In this document: positions 1 to 11,838 of the stretch, piece by piece
Position numbering within the stretch: the first letter of the stretch is position 1
Layout: each line of letters opens with the position of its first letter
Assembly (NCBI GenBank): GCA_009823505.1
Contig: VZQC01009956.1
Coordinates: 1,794,506 to 1,858,505 of the forward strand
Direction: 5' to 3'
DNA: 64,000 nucleotides
Source: Rhizomys pruinosus
Lineage: Eukaryota; Chordata; Mammalia; Rodentia; Spalacidae
Made by a program: the position numbers and the translations under genes
The notes under the pieces: generated by a model
What the model was told of the DNA's origin: nothing
Database searches by the model: none
What the model saw: the letters and a program-made list of their open reading frames with translations, nothing else

Positions 1-281
1 TTTTCAACTTAGCATCAGGCAAGCATCTGGGCTGTGGGCAAACTGCTGCCAGACTCTTTACAAAATATCCCGGCTGCTGCCTAAGTCTTTATTTTCCTCT
101 GGAACTACATCTTTTGCAGCCATACTTTCTTCCAGGATTCTACTAGAATGGGCCTTTAAGCTCTGTTTACAGTAGTCAACAGCCTTTCTAGCCCAAAGTT
201 CCACAGTCTTCCACATTTCTCCAAACATCCACATGGTCAGGTTCTTCAGAGCCAACAGCCCACTCTCTGGTACCAAATAAC
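1..281 (-). mobile_element. MaLR internal region, 5' end, cut by window edge
   Basis: This is the sequence immediately downstream, on the minus strand, of the LTR at 282-640. It holds a primer-binding-site-like tract at about 258-275 (minus-strand TGGTACCAGAGAGTGG, of the Leu type used by ERVL/MaLR elements) followed by typical MaLR internal sequence. MaLR internal regions have no known functional genes, so the 72-codon open frame here is taken as chance. The element continues beyond position 1. Confidence 0.75.
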
Positions 282-640
282 TGTATTAGTCACTTTTCTG
301 TTGCTGTGATAAAACACCATGACCAAGGAACTTATAAAAGGAAGAGTTTATTTGAGTTTACGATTGACAGTTCCAGGGAATTAGAGTCCATTGTGGTGGG
401 AGGCATGGCGGCTAGAGACTGGAGCAGCAGGCCGAGGGTCACATCTCACAATGAGCCCAGGAAGCCAAGAGAAAGAGCAACTGTAGACCATGAGGCTTGT
501 TAAACTCACTAAGCCTGCCCCCAATAACGCTTCCTCTAGCACGGCCACACCTTCTAAGAGCTCTAAAAACAGTGCCACCAACTGGAGACAAACATCTGAA
601 TACTTACAGCCTATGGGGGACACTCATTCAAACCACCACA
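282..640 (-). mobile_element. MaLR (ORR1/MT-type) LTR, 5' LTR of minus-strand element
   Basis: On the minus strand it begins TGTGGTGGTTTGAATGAG and ends GACTAATACA, the characteristic ends of rodent MaLR LTRs. It is a close relative of the solo LTR at 52718-53075, which lies on the opposite strand. Because the primer-binding site follows directly at its 3' side, this is a 5' LTR. It is non-coding. Confidence 0.85.
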
Positions 641-1380
641 GTATACATGCTAGCAGAAACAAGATGGAACTTGCATATTTTGCTGAGCAGATTGGTAGCT
701 TGCATACTCTCAAGATATGTCTGAGTCCAGGGTTGCTGTCCCACATCTCTCCCTTCTGATTTTAACTCCACAAGTTCAGAGGTCATGATAGTAGAAATGT
801 TTAGTGTTTAGTCTGGTCTGAATGGCCATGACTATTTTGTAAAAGCAATAAGCAATATCCATGTGAAGCCAACTAGCAAGCATCTATGTCCAATTCTTGA
901 ACAACCCAGGAGCCCCAAGTCCAGTTTGAGAGGTTCACATACACAACCATGCTGGTCAAATAAAAGTTGATTCAGTTTTTACTGCATGTCATTTTCTTGC
1001 TAAAGGGTGTGGCTGATTTTGTAGGGTATTTGCAATAGATACTCCTGGGGCAACTGCTCCTCTAGCCAAGGATGATGGTCTCTGTAACTCTTGTGTTATG
1101 ATAATGAAGGAGGAATGCATGCTCCAGGTTGGTCTGCTTTTCCCAGGGCATGGTCAAATTCGCTAGTAACCACATGACTGCTGGGGTCCTAAGGATATAA
1201 AAAAGGTAGTAGCATTGTGGGGTGTAATTCAATTAGAAATATGGTCATGGAAAATTCCATGTTCCACCAGTTCATGTGAGTTAGTTAGATGGAACACAAA
1301 CCAAGTGATTAGGCAAACCTAATAGGAAGCCATTATCTTAATTATTGACTCCTCTCACAACAGGGAAAAGGGGAAAAATA
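641..1380. other. No gene; probable L1 3'-tail remnant
   Basis: No credible coding frame. The stretch at about 830-990 resembles sequence at 17765-17940 and at 48000-48180 (an L1 3'-end insertion), so it is probably an old minus-strand L1 tail. The remainder is not recognised. Confidence 0.4.
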
Positions 1381-1399
1381 TTGTCATACCAGTTCCTTC

Positions 1400-3600
1400 C
1401 AATTATCAAGTAACAGCTTGGGTGGAGGTAAACAAAACCTGGCTGGCTCTCATTAGGACAAATTGATTGTTAGATGCTACTTCAATTTCCAAGGTAAGGC
1501 CCTTGGGTAGATTATGGGCATAATCAATATCAAACATCAGAGGCAGGGCACTAGCCCAAGAGGATGCCACCAGATACAGTGGGTTGGGCAAATCTGGCAA
1601 ATTCCGTGGAGGCCTCTGGCTCTATGCCTGTGACTCCAGTGCCTTGAGATCTCCCCATGTCAACCTTAGTGTCAGCCTCTGGCAGAGTGGCATTCTCTTG
1701 GATTTCTTCAACTTTCTGAATGCTCGGATGAGCCAGCTTCTCTACTGGTGGGCCCTGTTCCATCCCTTGCAGTCTGAGAATGAACACTTCTTGTAGGAAC
1801 CCAAATGGGTGGGGCTCTGCCTATGGGAAGACACAAGAAAACCCACTTCCCATTGTTAGCAGGGTTCTGGGCCCTACCATTTTCTTAACCATGGATCTCA
1901 CCAACTTGCAAATGGCGCCTCATTATGCCTTGTGAGAGTGCTCCAATGCTTATGGACTGGGGTTATCATTTCTGATTTCAAAATTGACAGAAAATTCATA
2001 GTAAAGAGTGCTTTGCACACAGCATCATGGGGGAGGTGTTACTAGGACTTCCCCTTCTGTTTTTGTACTCTATGATATGCATCATTTAGCCATTCCAGAC
2101 GCCCATGAGACTGCCATATTGCCCACACCAGACAATCTCCTGGAGTGAGAATTATCCCCATTTAGTGGAGGCAGGGGTAAAATCTAACAGTAAAGGAGCT
2201 CAGCAAAGCAGCATTGATTCTTTGAAGGACAATACACAAGTCTTGAATTACACTGAAGAACCAGGAAGACAAGGTAGGTTTCTTCAAGCAATCAAACAAC
2301 AGACATATCTACACCAAGAAGATATAAAGCCATAGGCACAGCCACATAATGGCCTCTGAAGCCTTTTGGAACTGGTTAAGTAGCAGCATCTGAGGGAGTT
2401 TAACAATTGTCATCTGAGGCTGAATCAGTTTAATCTCTAGAATTGACCCCAGAAACTCATAGGGAGGGGTGAATTGAATTTTCTCCTGGGAGGTATTTAA
2501 ATGGGCACTCTCAAGGGCCACTAAGACTTGCAGGAGTAGGGAATCCAGGACCACCCTCTCACAGTGAGCTAGGAGAATATCATCCATGTAATGGATGACA
2601 TGAAACCCTGGGATTTTAGAAAACCATTTCAGAACATGACCAATAAAAATCTGACAGATCGTGGGCTGTTTTTCATGTGCTGTGGCAGGACTATCCATTG
2701 ATATCCCTGCCTGGGAGAGGAATGGTTCCTACGAGGGAGAGTAAATGCAAAGTAAGGTCTGTCCTCACATTGCAGGGAAATAGAAAAGAAACAAACTTTA
2801 ATATCAAGAATGGTAATGTGTTTGGCCACTGGTATAGATGAGAGCCAAGGAAGTCCAGGTTGATTAGTCCCCATCTTTTTCATTTTATCATTAACAGCCT
2901 AAGGGTCATGGAGCATTTGAATCTTTTGAGATTCAAGGAAAATTTATCTAAAAGAATATCTACATATGGCGACTGTGGACCATCTCTAGAAATGGCTTCA
3001 CAGAGGTCCTCAATGGTGTTAGAGGCATGAAGATATCAAGGAAGTGGTTGCTGCAGAGTAGGCACAATGTTAACAGGAAAAGACTTTAAAGGGGGAGTGG
3101 GGCTGAAAGGCTGAGGCAGGCTTGCCCATGAATGATCCTGCAGAGGACAGAAAGTTCCAAAATACTGAGGAGCCAGTGGATGGCCCTGTCTTAACGGAGC
3201 CAAAAGGGCAGTTGTGGATTCAGTACAGGCATAGCCAGAAGGAGCAGGGGCCTAAGAATCCTTAAGATCCAGCAAAAGAATGGATTCTGGCTCCAGAGCC
3301 AAAGCCTCATCAGTGGCAGGAATGGCTCCAGAGTCAGCCCAGGAAGGGGTATTTTTATTTTAATTTTTTTTTATTTGAGCTTCTAACATCTCAGAGATAT
3401 TACTCGGGTTCAGGCCCGAATATTGTGGGAGAATAGTTACAGTGGAGAAGAAAATACATGCAGCAGAGATCCAGGAGGCACATTGGAGGACAATATCCAG
3501 CAGTTGCTCAGCCTGAAGGAGAAGATCCCTGAAAGTTAAGGGCACATTCCCCATCATGGGGGTTTCTGTACCCACTGGATAGTTTTAGGCGTCCATGTTT
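1400..3600 (-). pseudogene. Decayed class II (ERVK-like) retroviral pol remnant
   Basis: Two open fragments at 2309-2698 and 2629-2883, in different frames, read as reverse transcriptase. They contain an N-terminal catalytic block (LDIKVCFF), a GYQWIVLPQ block and a YMDD active-site box at 2579-2590. Further along the minus strand, about 2110-1800, broken frames resemble the C-terminal half of a betaretroviral integrase (a TMNFL block, then WVPTRS near the end). Order and spacing fit RT then integrase on the minus strand. Stops and frameshifts are frequent, so it cannot be functional. The flanks at 1400-1800 and 2900-3600 probably belong to the same element but could not be assigned; a 71-codon frame at 3360-3575 is unrecognised. 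The class is inferred from motifs. Confidence 0.65.
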
Positions 3601-4100
3601 GAAGATACCATTTGTGGGACTGCTGATTCTGCATTTGAACAGGGTGAGGAGGATACAGTGTAGGGTTTCTCCAGTAACACCCCAGAGACCACATCAGAGG
3701 GTGCAAATCAGTGAAATCCATTTATTTCCACACAAAGAATAATTTAAATTGGTCTGGAATGGGCAGCCCCTACATACCATGACATCACTTCTCAGTGGCC
3801 AATCTTTGACCTCCACATTATCACACATCATCCCATCTTGTGGGTGTATTCAGTAAAAGGAGTGTGCTGATAATTGAGCTAATCTGTGATTTATGAGTGC
3901 AAGGTAGCAGGAAACAGGGGATTCTCTGCATCTTTTGCTCTGCTGAGTGTGCTAAGCAGACTAGTAGCTGGCATATTCTCATGATGTGTCCAGGATTGCT
4001 ATTCCACATTAGAGAAGTGAGATTTTCACTTAGAGAAGAGAGTATTTTTTCAATTCAACTAGATATAATAATATGGATTATTACTTTTGTAGGGGTTAAC
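3601..4100. other. No recognised feature
   Basis: AT-rich sequence without a credible gene. It may include LTR or leader remains of the adjacent ERVK-like element, but no LTR ends or primer site could be identified. Confidence 0.3.
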
Positions 4101-4111
4101 ATTCATTTGTT

Positions 4112-4225
4112 TTTTTCTTTATTTTTTGTGTGAGTGTATTGCCTGCATTTGTGTAAGTGCACCCTTGTCATTCAATGCCAGCAGAGGTCAGAGAGGGTGT
4201 CAAATTCCTCTGGAACTAGAGTTAT
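4112..4225 (-). mobile_element. B3/B2-type SINE, 3' part only
   Basis: It matches the 3' half of the minus-strand SINEs elsewhere in the window (GTGCACCC, GGTCAGAG and CTGGAACTAGAGTTA blocks) but lacks the tRNA-like box A/box B end. An old fragment. Confidence 0.6.
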
Positions 4226-4300
4226 GGATGATATTATCAAGATATTATCAAGACTTGGTTGAAATCACAACCCATTTTCTTATGAAATTACAATTTGAAG

Positions 4301-4376
4301 CAACATTGCTGTAGGTTCCTATAAGCAAGGTACCAAAACTCTGTAGGACTCTATTTCAATACAGTTATGCACCTCT
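4301..4376. repeat. 76-bp direct repeat, copy 1
   Basis: This is nearly identical to 5337-5412, and both copies run from CAACATTGC to ATGCACCTCT. The pair brackets about 960 bp of L1 3' UTR-like sequence, which suggests a local duplication within the element or two overlapping L1 tails. Confidence 0.75.
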
Positions 4377-4379
4377 TTT

Positions 4380-6180
4380 TAAATTATTTTTATTGAAATT
4401 TGTGCATACCATAAAATACACCTTTGGCATATTTAGACCCCTCCCTTATATCCACTATTTTACATGTATTCTGTCATATTTGTTAAAGCCTATCATGTTA
4501 GGTTTATATTCCAGATATTCCTCAGCATGAGATCATCTACTAGACCGTGGTCAGCCAATTCAGTATCTCAGTTGGGGCACCACAGCTTTTTGGCAATAGG
4601 ATGGCAGTAGCTAACCAATGTGGCTTGCTGTCTGAAAACTTCTTCACTTTTTCCCAAGGACAAATTCACACCTTCTTATATTAATATTATTTTACTGCCA
4701 GAGATTATGATTTTTTCAAGAAAATGGCACTTATAGGATGTTTTTGACCCTAATGAAATTACATTTTCTTCCTCAAATGAACATTCTAATCTTGGCCAAA
4801 CATAATTTTATCCTCTCATTTTGTATGTAATACTATCTTATACTAAGCATAATTTCTTCATTTTTAATTTATTAATAATTTTATTGAATATTTCAAGAAT
4901 TTGTACAATGTATTTAATCATATTTACATAGCCTCCCTTATCCACACCTACTCTGACTACCTCTCCATCAATTTCATATATTCTATTTTTTGTATACTTA
5001 TTATTGAATCTTTTGTATTTCATACACATCTTAGTCATCTTGGCACCGCTTCCCCACTGGCAACCTCTCATATACCCTCCACTGGAATTTATGCATTCTG
5101 TCATTTTTCTTAAGGCCTATGATGTCAAGTTAGTGTCCACAGATATCCTTCAGTGCAAGTTTATCCACTGAGGTATATTCAGCCTATCTAGAGTCCCTCC
5201 CTTTAGAGATAAGCTTTCCCTCACCCAGCAGTAATAAGCTGTCAAAAATTCTTCAATTAAGTTTGGGGTCTCCCATTTGCACATTTCTGTGCTGTTTTTT
5301 TTCTGCTTGAGTTTGCATGGGTCTTCTGCATGCTGACAACATTGCCCTAGGTTCCTATAAGCAAGGTACCAAAACTCTGTAGGACTCTATTTCAATACAG
5401 ATATGCACCTCTTCTCTGGCTTTTACAATGTTTCCATCCTGTGCTCCACAATGATCAAGGCCTGGGTGAGTGGAGTACAATATAGGAGTCTTGTCCAAAG
5501 ACCCACACTCTGCTTACTCCTTTTTTCTATACGTTGGCCACTTGTGTCCATTTGTTTACATGGCCCCCTGTTGCATGAGAGAACTTCATTGCTGAGAGTT
5601 GAGGGATGTATTAATGTTCTTTCTACCCCTTATTATTCCACTATGTCCTGTTAGCCTTAGGTGTAGAGATTGCATTGTAGATGTGTCACATTGGCTTAAG
5701 CAATTCACAGAAAAATCCCTGTGCATGACCAGTTGCAGAACTCTTTTTTAATTTCCATCTGTTGCAAAAGAAGCTTTTTTGATGAGTGTTCACGTGGAAA
5801 CTTTTCTGTAAATTTATGGATGCTATTGTTAATATGGTAAAAAATTACATTTGTCTAGGGATATAAGAGGCATGGAGTTTTTTCTAAGTTCAATGACCTC
5901 TCCACCCATATGTATTTGGCTATCTTTATGGTACTGTACATGAATTTCCTCCCATCGAATGGGCTTTAAGTCCAATTAAGTAGCTGTTGATTACCCCCAA
6001 GGTAAAAGTGCCACTCACTACTGCCCCAATATAGTTTGCTGTGGCTGGGCTTGGACAATTGACAGATGTTCCCCTTTAGAAGCTTGTTTAGTGCTCTCGA
6101 AAACCATGAGAGCTAGCCTTCAGGGGAGGAGGTTTCCATGTCAGTTCCAGCTCCATTGATCCAAATCCAGTCTCTGAAAT
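4380..6180 (-). mobile_element. L1 3' UTR fragments (Lx-like)
   Basis: Several stretches resemble the old rodent L1 3' UTR: an AT-rich start (ATTTTATTGAA), the block TTAGGTGTAGAG near 5655, the block CATCTGTTGCAAAAG near 5760, and the block TTAAGTCCAATTA near 5970. The same blocks recur at 9066-10690 and 51095-52165. The orientation is inferred from the neighbouring reversed ORF2 fragment. No coding potential. Confidence 0.55.
5337..5412. repeat. 76-bp direct repeat, copy 2
   Basis: Second copy of the repeat at 4301-4376, with only a few mismatches (for example CCCTAGG against CTGTAGG). L1 3' UTR-like sequence continues to its right. Confidence 0.75.
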
Positions 6181-7298
6181 ATGTCCCATATTAAGCAATA
6201 GAGTTTTTAAATTTATTGTTTTACATATTTTTGTACAAGATTATGTAACAAATCTAATCTAGACCCGTGTCCCCTTCCCACCCCCCACCCCACCAGATTC
6301 ACCCTTTCAGTCAGTTCTTTGATGCAGTCTTTTCTGTTGTTGGTGTTCTTTCCAATATGCATCACTCCCAACAAGAAATGTTTACCACTAGGTTATTATT
6401 GCTAGCATCCACAGATGAGGGATACCATTCATCTTTTGTTTTTCTGGGACTGTGTTACTTCACATACCATAATATCTTCCAGTTCCATCCATTTATCTGC
6501 AAAGTTCATGTTGTTATCTTTTTTTACTGCTGCATAGAAATCCATTGCGTAGATGTACCACATTTGTGTTGGTTCCAGTTTTTTCCTATTGTAAATAGAG
6601 CTGCAATAAAAGGAGTGGTGACAGGGTTCAGGCTTGTTGAGTTCCGACCTTTAAAGGGAATGCTTCTGTCCTTTCCCCATTTAGGATGATATTGGCTGTG
6701 AGTTTCCTGAATATGGCTTTGATTACATTGAGGAATGATTCCTCCAATCCAATTCCCTCTAGGACTTTAAACATGAAGGGATGCTGGATTTTATTAAAGG
6801 TTTTTTTCTGCATCAATTGAGATGATTGTGTGGTTTTTGTCTTTCAGTCCATTTATATGTTTGATGATATTTATTGATTTTCATATGTTGAATCATCACT
6901 GCATTTCTGGTATGAATCCACCTTGGTCATGATGGATGATCTTTCTGATGTGGGTCTCTGTGTGATTTTCAAGTATCCTGTTTAGAAGTTATGCATCTGT
7001 GTTCATTAATGAGATGGGTCTATAGTATGCCTTTTTGGTTGTATCTCTGCGTGGTTTTGGTATTAGAGTGATTCTGGCTTCACAGAAGGAATTTGGGAGA
7101 ATTCCCTCCATTTGTAACTTTCTAAACAATTTGAGTAATAATGGTTGTAAGTGTTTTTGAAATGTTTTATAGAATTCTGCTGTGAAACCATCTCGTCCTG
7201 AGCTTTTTTTAGTTGGGAGTTTTCTTATTACATCTTCAATTTCTTCATATATTATGGCTCTGTTTAAACTGTCGATCTCTTGTTGGTTGAGCTTTGGT
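6181..7298 (-). pseudogene. L1 ORF2 and 3' end fragment, internally deleted
   Basis: On the minus strand this reads reverse transcriptase of L1 ORF2: a 108-codon frame at 6989-7315 and a 62-codon frame at 6628-6816. At about 6600 it jumps to the ORF2 3' end and 3' UTR (6260-6600), so the middle of ORF2 is missing. It is abutted on the right, at about 7299, by a MaLR element truncated within its LTR. It is not functional. Confidence 0.8.
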
Positions 7299-9065
7299 GA
7301 ACAGCATTCCTCCACGGCCTGTGCTTCAGCTCCTGCCTCCAGGTTCCTGCCCTGAGTTCCTGCCTTGGGCTCCCTGAGTGATGAACTGTGACCAAGGAGA
7401 TGAGGGCTGAATAAATACTTTCCTCCCCAAGTTGGTGTCAGTCAGAGTGTTTTGTCACAGCAATGGAAGACAAACTAGAACAGAAATTGGTACAAGAAGA
7501 GTGGGGTATTGCTGTGACAGACCTGACCTTGGTGTTTTGGGGAAGGATTGTGGTGGCATTTGGAACTTTGGGCTGGGAAGATCATTGAATGCCTAAAGAT
7601 TGTTGCTGTGGAGCTTGGAGCAGTTTTGCTGAAGGATTTGTAGAAGATGGAGGCCTGGCTTGTGAAGTTTCTAGTTTCAAAGGGCAACAGAGATCATCAG
7701 GACTATGTAATCTGTGGGTTCTGGTCAGCTGGGGCTGAAGAATCAGCTGTAAGTAACAAGAGACCAGAACCTGAAGTGAAATCTTTGTTGTACTGGGACA
7801 ATTGATGCTGGTTAGTTGGGGCTGAAAAATCAGCTGTAAGTAACAAGAGACCAGCATCACTGTGGTAAAATCTTCTGGGAAGAAATTCTTCAGGGTCAGC
7901 ACAGAGAAGCTAGGTTCCAGAAGGGGCCTGAGCCTCCATCTCAAGCCAGAAGCAGGACTTGGTAACGTGTAAGAGTCTCCTACATGGCTCCAGTGTTGAA
8001 ATTTGAGGGGGTTACAGAGAGCAGCCGAGGCTTGGCACTGTGAGAGGTCAGGAAAGACCATTGGTGGAAGTGCACCTCGGTTGCAGTGAAGACCCCAGGA
8101 TTGCAGGGGTCATGGAGAGAAGCTGAGGCTTTGCACCAGGAGAGGTCAGAAGAGACCATTGGTGAAGGTGATGCTTCAGTTTCAGTGGCGACCCCAGCTT
8201 TTTGGAGATGCCAGGACCATGGGACGACCACCAAGAGCAGTGGCAAGTGTGGAATGGAGTCAGCCTGGGCCTTCGAAATGAGCTATGTGTGCCACAGACA
8301 GCAGAGTCGGAGACGGGGAGCTGCTGAAACACTTTGGAGCCCAGAAGATCGTGAGTGAATCCCAGGTGTCCAGCCTTGAGCGACTTGCTGGACTTAGGTA
8401 TTTTTTGAGAGTGCCTGATTCTTCCCTTTGAAATAAGACAGTACTTGTTTTGGATTTTACAGCAGCCCACAGTTAAGAGACTTTTAATGGACTGTGAACT
8501 TTTATGTGTTTGGGGACATTCTAAGGACTGTGGGGCTTTTAAGTTTGTACTGTCTTAGGTTGTGATTAATGTTAACATCATACTTTGGGGATAAGAAGTG
8601 GAAAGGTGGTGGTTTAATAGTGATGTATTTTGTGTGTCAAGCTAACATTGGATCAATTGTGCTGGATAGATTTAGTGTCAACTTGACACACCCGGGTTGA
8701 GGAAACCTCAGTTGGGGAATTGGTTCCATTGGATTGGCTTGTGGCCCCGTCTCTGGAGTATTGTCTTGATTGTCAGGCAGTGTGGGAGAGCCCAGCCCAC
8801 AATGAGTAGTGCCTCCCTGGGCAGGTTGTTGTGTACCACATAAGAAAGCAGGCTGGGCATGAGCCAGGGGAGCAAGCCAGTGAACAGCATTCCTCCATGG
8901 CCTGTGCTTCAGCTCCTGCCTCCAGGTTCCTGGCCTGAGTTCCTGCCTTGGGCTCCCCGAGTGATGAACTGTGACCTAGGAGATGTGAGCTGAATAAACC
9001 CTTTCCTCCCCAAGTTGGTGTCGGTAAGAGTGTTTTGTCACAGCAATGGAAGACAAACTAGAACA
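7299..9065 (+). mobile_element. MaLR-type non-autonomous LTR retrotransposon, 5' truncated
   Basis: A partial 5' LTR ends ACTAGAACA at 7482 and is followed by a primer-site-like TTGGTAC sequence. An internal region follows (7483-8657) with no gene but internal sub-repeats: the blocks around CAGCTGTAAGTAACAAGAGACC occur twice at 7735-7860. A full 3' LTR lies at 8658-9065. It belongs to the same family as the proviruses at 36039-38303 and 40954-43286. The left part of the 5' LTR is missing, and the flanks come from different L1 parts, so a deletion or rearrangement removed it. The longer frames crossing it look like chance. Confidence 0.75.
8658..9065 (+). mobile_element. 3' LTR of the MaLR-type element
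   Basis: A 408-bp LTR starting TGTGCTGGATAG and ending ACTAGAACA. It carries a polyadenylation signal in GCTGAATAAACCC at about 8990-9000. It is very similar to the LTRs at 37897-38303 and 42866-43286. Confidence 0.75.
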
Positions 9066-10690
9066 TCTATTGTAAGAGGAACCTTCTTTGATTATTGTTT
9101 ACATATATTTGTCTGTAAATAAGTGGATTCATGCTTACCATACAGTAAAAATTGTTTCTCTTTGGAATGTTACATATACCTTTTCTCTAAGATCTATTAC
9201 CACGCTAGCCATGTATGTAGTTATGTCTTTAGACTCACAACTGAATTCTCTCCCATTGAAAGGGATTTAAGTACAATTAGATAGTTGTTGGTCACTCCCA
9301 AGATAAAAATACCACTGCTGCACCAATAGAGTTAGCTTTCTGTGCCAGTCATTGTTGTGGTTATTAAGTTTTAAATCTGGGACTGAACCATTGAATAATT
9401 TTCTCCGTTATCAACTTGCATAGTATCCTCTGAAACTGTGAGAGTGAATTTTCAAGGAGGAGGCTTCAGGGTCACTTCCATTTTCATTACTCCAATTCTT
9501 GTGTCCAAAATATGTCCTGTCCACAGCAACAGGGTCTTATCTTCAAGTTCCTGGGAGAAATGAAGGGCCCACCCAACAGTAATCAGTCTCTAATAGTTCT
9601 CAGGCCAGGGCCAGCCCACCACTCATTTCTATCACTTTATTGTGGGACCTCATCTAACTGAGTTGGCATGGGTCCTGTGCCCAATGCCAGCATTGACTCA
9701 AGTTCACATGTGCAAGCTTTCAGTGGCCTGAAAGCCTCTATTCTCTACTTTCATGAACTAGCTCTGGCTCTTGCAGTCTGTCCACAACTTCTTTTGCAAT
9801 TATCCCTGAACCATGAGTAGGGAAGTTTTAATATATGAGTTCTATCCATGGACACACTCTGGTGGCTGTCATTCTCTTAAACTTGGCCAATGATTCCCTT
9901 CCATGTACATCACACTTTGTTGTATAAGGAAGGGTCACTGACAAGAATTGAGGAATATGCTCATTTTCTCTCTGCCACTCATTAATCTATGTTTCATGAG
10001 ACTTGTCTGGAGCATTGGTCATCTTTCAGATGTATATTCTCTTGTGTCTGACCAGTTGTGGGTTTCTTCAGTAGTCTCCATTCGTTGCAAAGAGAAGTTT
10101 CTTTGATGAGTTGTGTATGATTGTAATATAATATATCCCATTTTTAGTGTATGGTAAGAAATTTCATTGGTCTACAGATATGACAGAGATAAGGCCTTCT
10201 CTACTACCTATGTCCTCTCCAGCCATGTGTATTTGGCTGAGTTTGCAGTACTACCAATGAGTTCATTACCACTGAGAGAGTTTTAAGTCCAATTTGACAG
10301 CTGCTGATTACTCTCAGGCAATGGTCCCAGTACTTCACCAATAAGGGTAGTTTGCTGTACAGCTCATCATGGTTAATAGGCTTTAGGGCTGGGTTTTCTT
10401 CCTTAGAAGTTTGCATATTATCCAGCATTTTGAATGTTAAGTTCAGGTTAGAAGGTTTAAAGATCAGTTCCTGCTCCATTACTCTAAGCCCTGTTTCTGA
10501 AATATGCCCTGTCTTGACAAGTAGGGTCTTATTTTCTAGTTCTGGAAGAAAATCAAGAGATTTGGCCATAGCCTGTGTTATTTTAAGAGTCTCTTGGATC
10601 ACTCTTACAAGCCACTCAAAGGGAGGTGTCTTCTGTCTGGTACTGTGTAACTTGTTATACAGCATCCAGTTAGGTATACATGTTCACTAA
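9066..10690 (-). mobile_element. L1 3' UTR fragments, two successive copies
   Basis: Two runs (9066-9560 and about 9940-10660) contain the same L1 3' UTR blocks as 5650-6170, for example TTAAGTCCAATT near 10290 and the CTGTTGCAAAGAGAAG-like block near 10085. A 153-codon minus-strand frame at 10204-10665 lies within this repeat and matches nothing recognisable. From 10690 to 11030 there is pyrimidine-rich sequence without features. Confidence 0.5.
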
Positions 10691-11031
10691 TGTTCAAACA
10701 GTGTATGTATATTTCTCAGGGCATCTCAGGGGCATCACATAACACTCTTGGTTCCCTGGCCACCCCCAATCCATTTATCTCTACTCTTTCTTCTTCCCTT
10801 CTCACCTCCCATTCTTCTGAGTTCCATCAACCCTACCAAAACACCTGCATGTCCATCCCTCCTCTCCACTCACCCTAACCCTTTTGTTTTCCCCACCTGC
10901 TCCCTATTAATACCTGTTTCCTACTATTCCCCAATTTTATATTTTTTTCTCTTCCTTTATCTCCATGTATCATTTCCATTTACTTGGCTCCTAGGGTGAC
11001 AACAAGAGATATACTCATGTATAGGGCATTG

Positions 11032-11036
11032 ATGCT
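11032..11036. repeat. Target-site duplication ATGCT, left
   Basis: ATGCT stands directly outside the left LTR and is repeated exactly at 17590-17594 outside the right LTR. A 5-bp duplication is the usual length for ERVL integrase. Confidence 0.9.
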
Positions 11037-11504
11037 TGTATTAGTCAGGGTTCTCTAAAGAAACAGAAGCAACAGGATGAGTATATATAACTATATACAA
11101 TTTATTGATTTGCTCACGTGACAGAGCTCAACAGTAGCGCCGAACTGGAGAGGCCGGGAATCCAGGGAACTGCTCAGTCCGCAAGGCTGGATGTCTCAGG
11201 AGTCCCAGTCTAGTGCTGAAGGCCCGAATGGATTCCAGGAGATCTGCCAGTCTCGGTACACGCTGGGATCCGAAAGGTTGATCACAGCAGCAAGGCAAAC
11301 TCACCAGATGAGAGAGAGGCAAGCCGCAGGAAGAAGGAAAAGGGACCAGCTCCCGCTGCCGTGGCCTTAAATACTGCCTGCCGGCAGAAGGTAACACCCA
11401 CATTTGGGGTGGGCCATCCGGGTTGAGGTGGTCCAATCAGAAGACCCTTTTCTCTTATTTGTTCCTTAGTCCAGTCAAGTTGACACCCAGGATTAACCAT
11501 GACA
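11037..11504 (-). repeat. ERVL 3' LTR
   Basis: This 468-bp LTR reads TGTCATGGTT to GACTAATACA on the minus strand. It contains a TATA-like TATTTAAGG (11365-11373), an inverted CCAAT box upstream of it, and an AATAAA polyadenylation signal (11101-11106). It differs from the 17121-17589 copy at four bases and lacks one base (CCGTGGCC against CCGTTGGCC on the plus strand). Confidence 0.95.
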
Positions 11505-11516
11505 AGTCCACCCCTT
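11505..11516 (-). promoter_or_regulatory. ERVL polypurine tract
   Basis: Directly upstream of the 3' LTR on the minus strand is AAGGGGTGGACT, a purine-rich run in the position where plus-strand DNA synthesis is primed. Confidence 0.75.
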
Positions 11517-11838
11517 GTCAACTTGACACCCAATAAATAGCCTCTGCTTAAATGTCAATTGCAAACGATGGCAGGGTCATAATTCCACCTAACATGTTAT
11601 AAGTATCTCATGTGCAATAGCAAAGCATTATATCTTAGAGTAGGTGGTAATGTCCTTGAGAAGAACTTAGTCCTTCAGTATCTAATAACCTAAATATGAC
11701 AACACTTAACACATATCTCAGTTGCACATTCAAAGGGGAACACAAGTATCCACTTAATATACATACATATATACATATATATATATACATATATAAACAA
11801 GCACATTCTTAACCAAATAGGACGAAGGTTAATATCTA
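11517..11838 (-). other. ERVL 3' untranslated stretch; no env
   Basis: About 320 bp separate the pol stop from the polypurine tract. There is no open frame of useful length and no envelope remnant. An AT-rich (ATAC/AT) microsatellite-like tract lies at about 11757-11800. Confidence 0.8.

Noticed and set aside
258..275. tRNA gene
   Set aside because: The tRNA-like sequences at 258-275, 17098-17115 and near 36413 are retroelement primer-binding sites of about 18 bp. No full tRNA cloverleaf was found; the box A/B sequences elsewhere belong to SINEs.
7582..8470. Overlapping 159-, 140- and 88-codon minus-strand frames
   Set aside because: They lie antisense in the MaLR internal region and recur in the other copies (36660-37759) with frames broken, so they are chance frames of a repeat.
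10204..10665. 153-codon minus-strand frame as a novel gene
   Set aside because: It lies within L1 3' UTR-type repeat sequence found several times in the window, and no domain is recognised.
11037..11504. The two 468-bp repeats as a segmental duplication of a host sequence
   Set aside because: They have TG...CA ends, primer site and polypurine tract at the inner edges and matching 5-bp duplications outside, which identifies them as LTRs.
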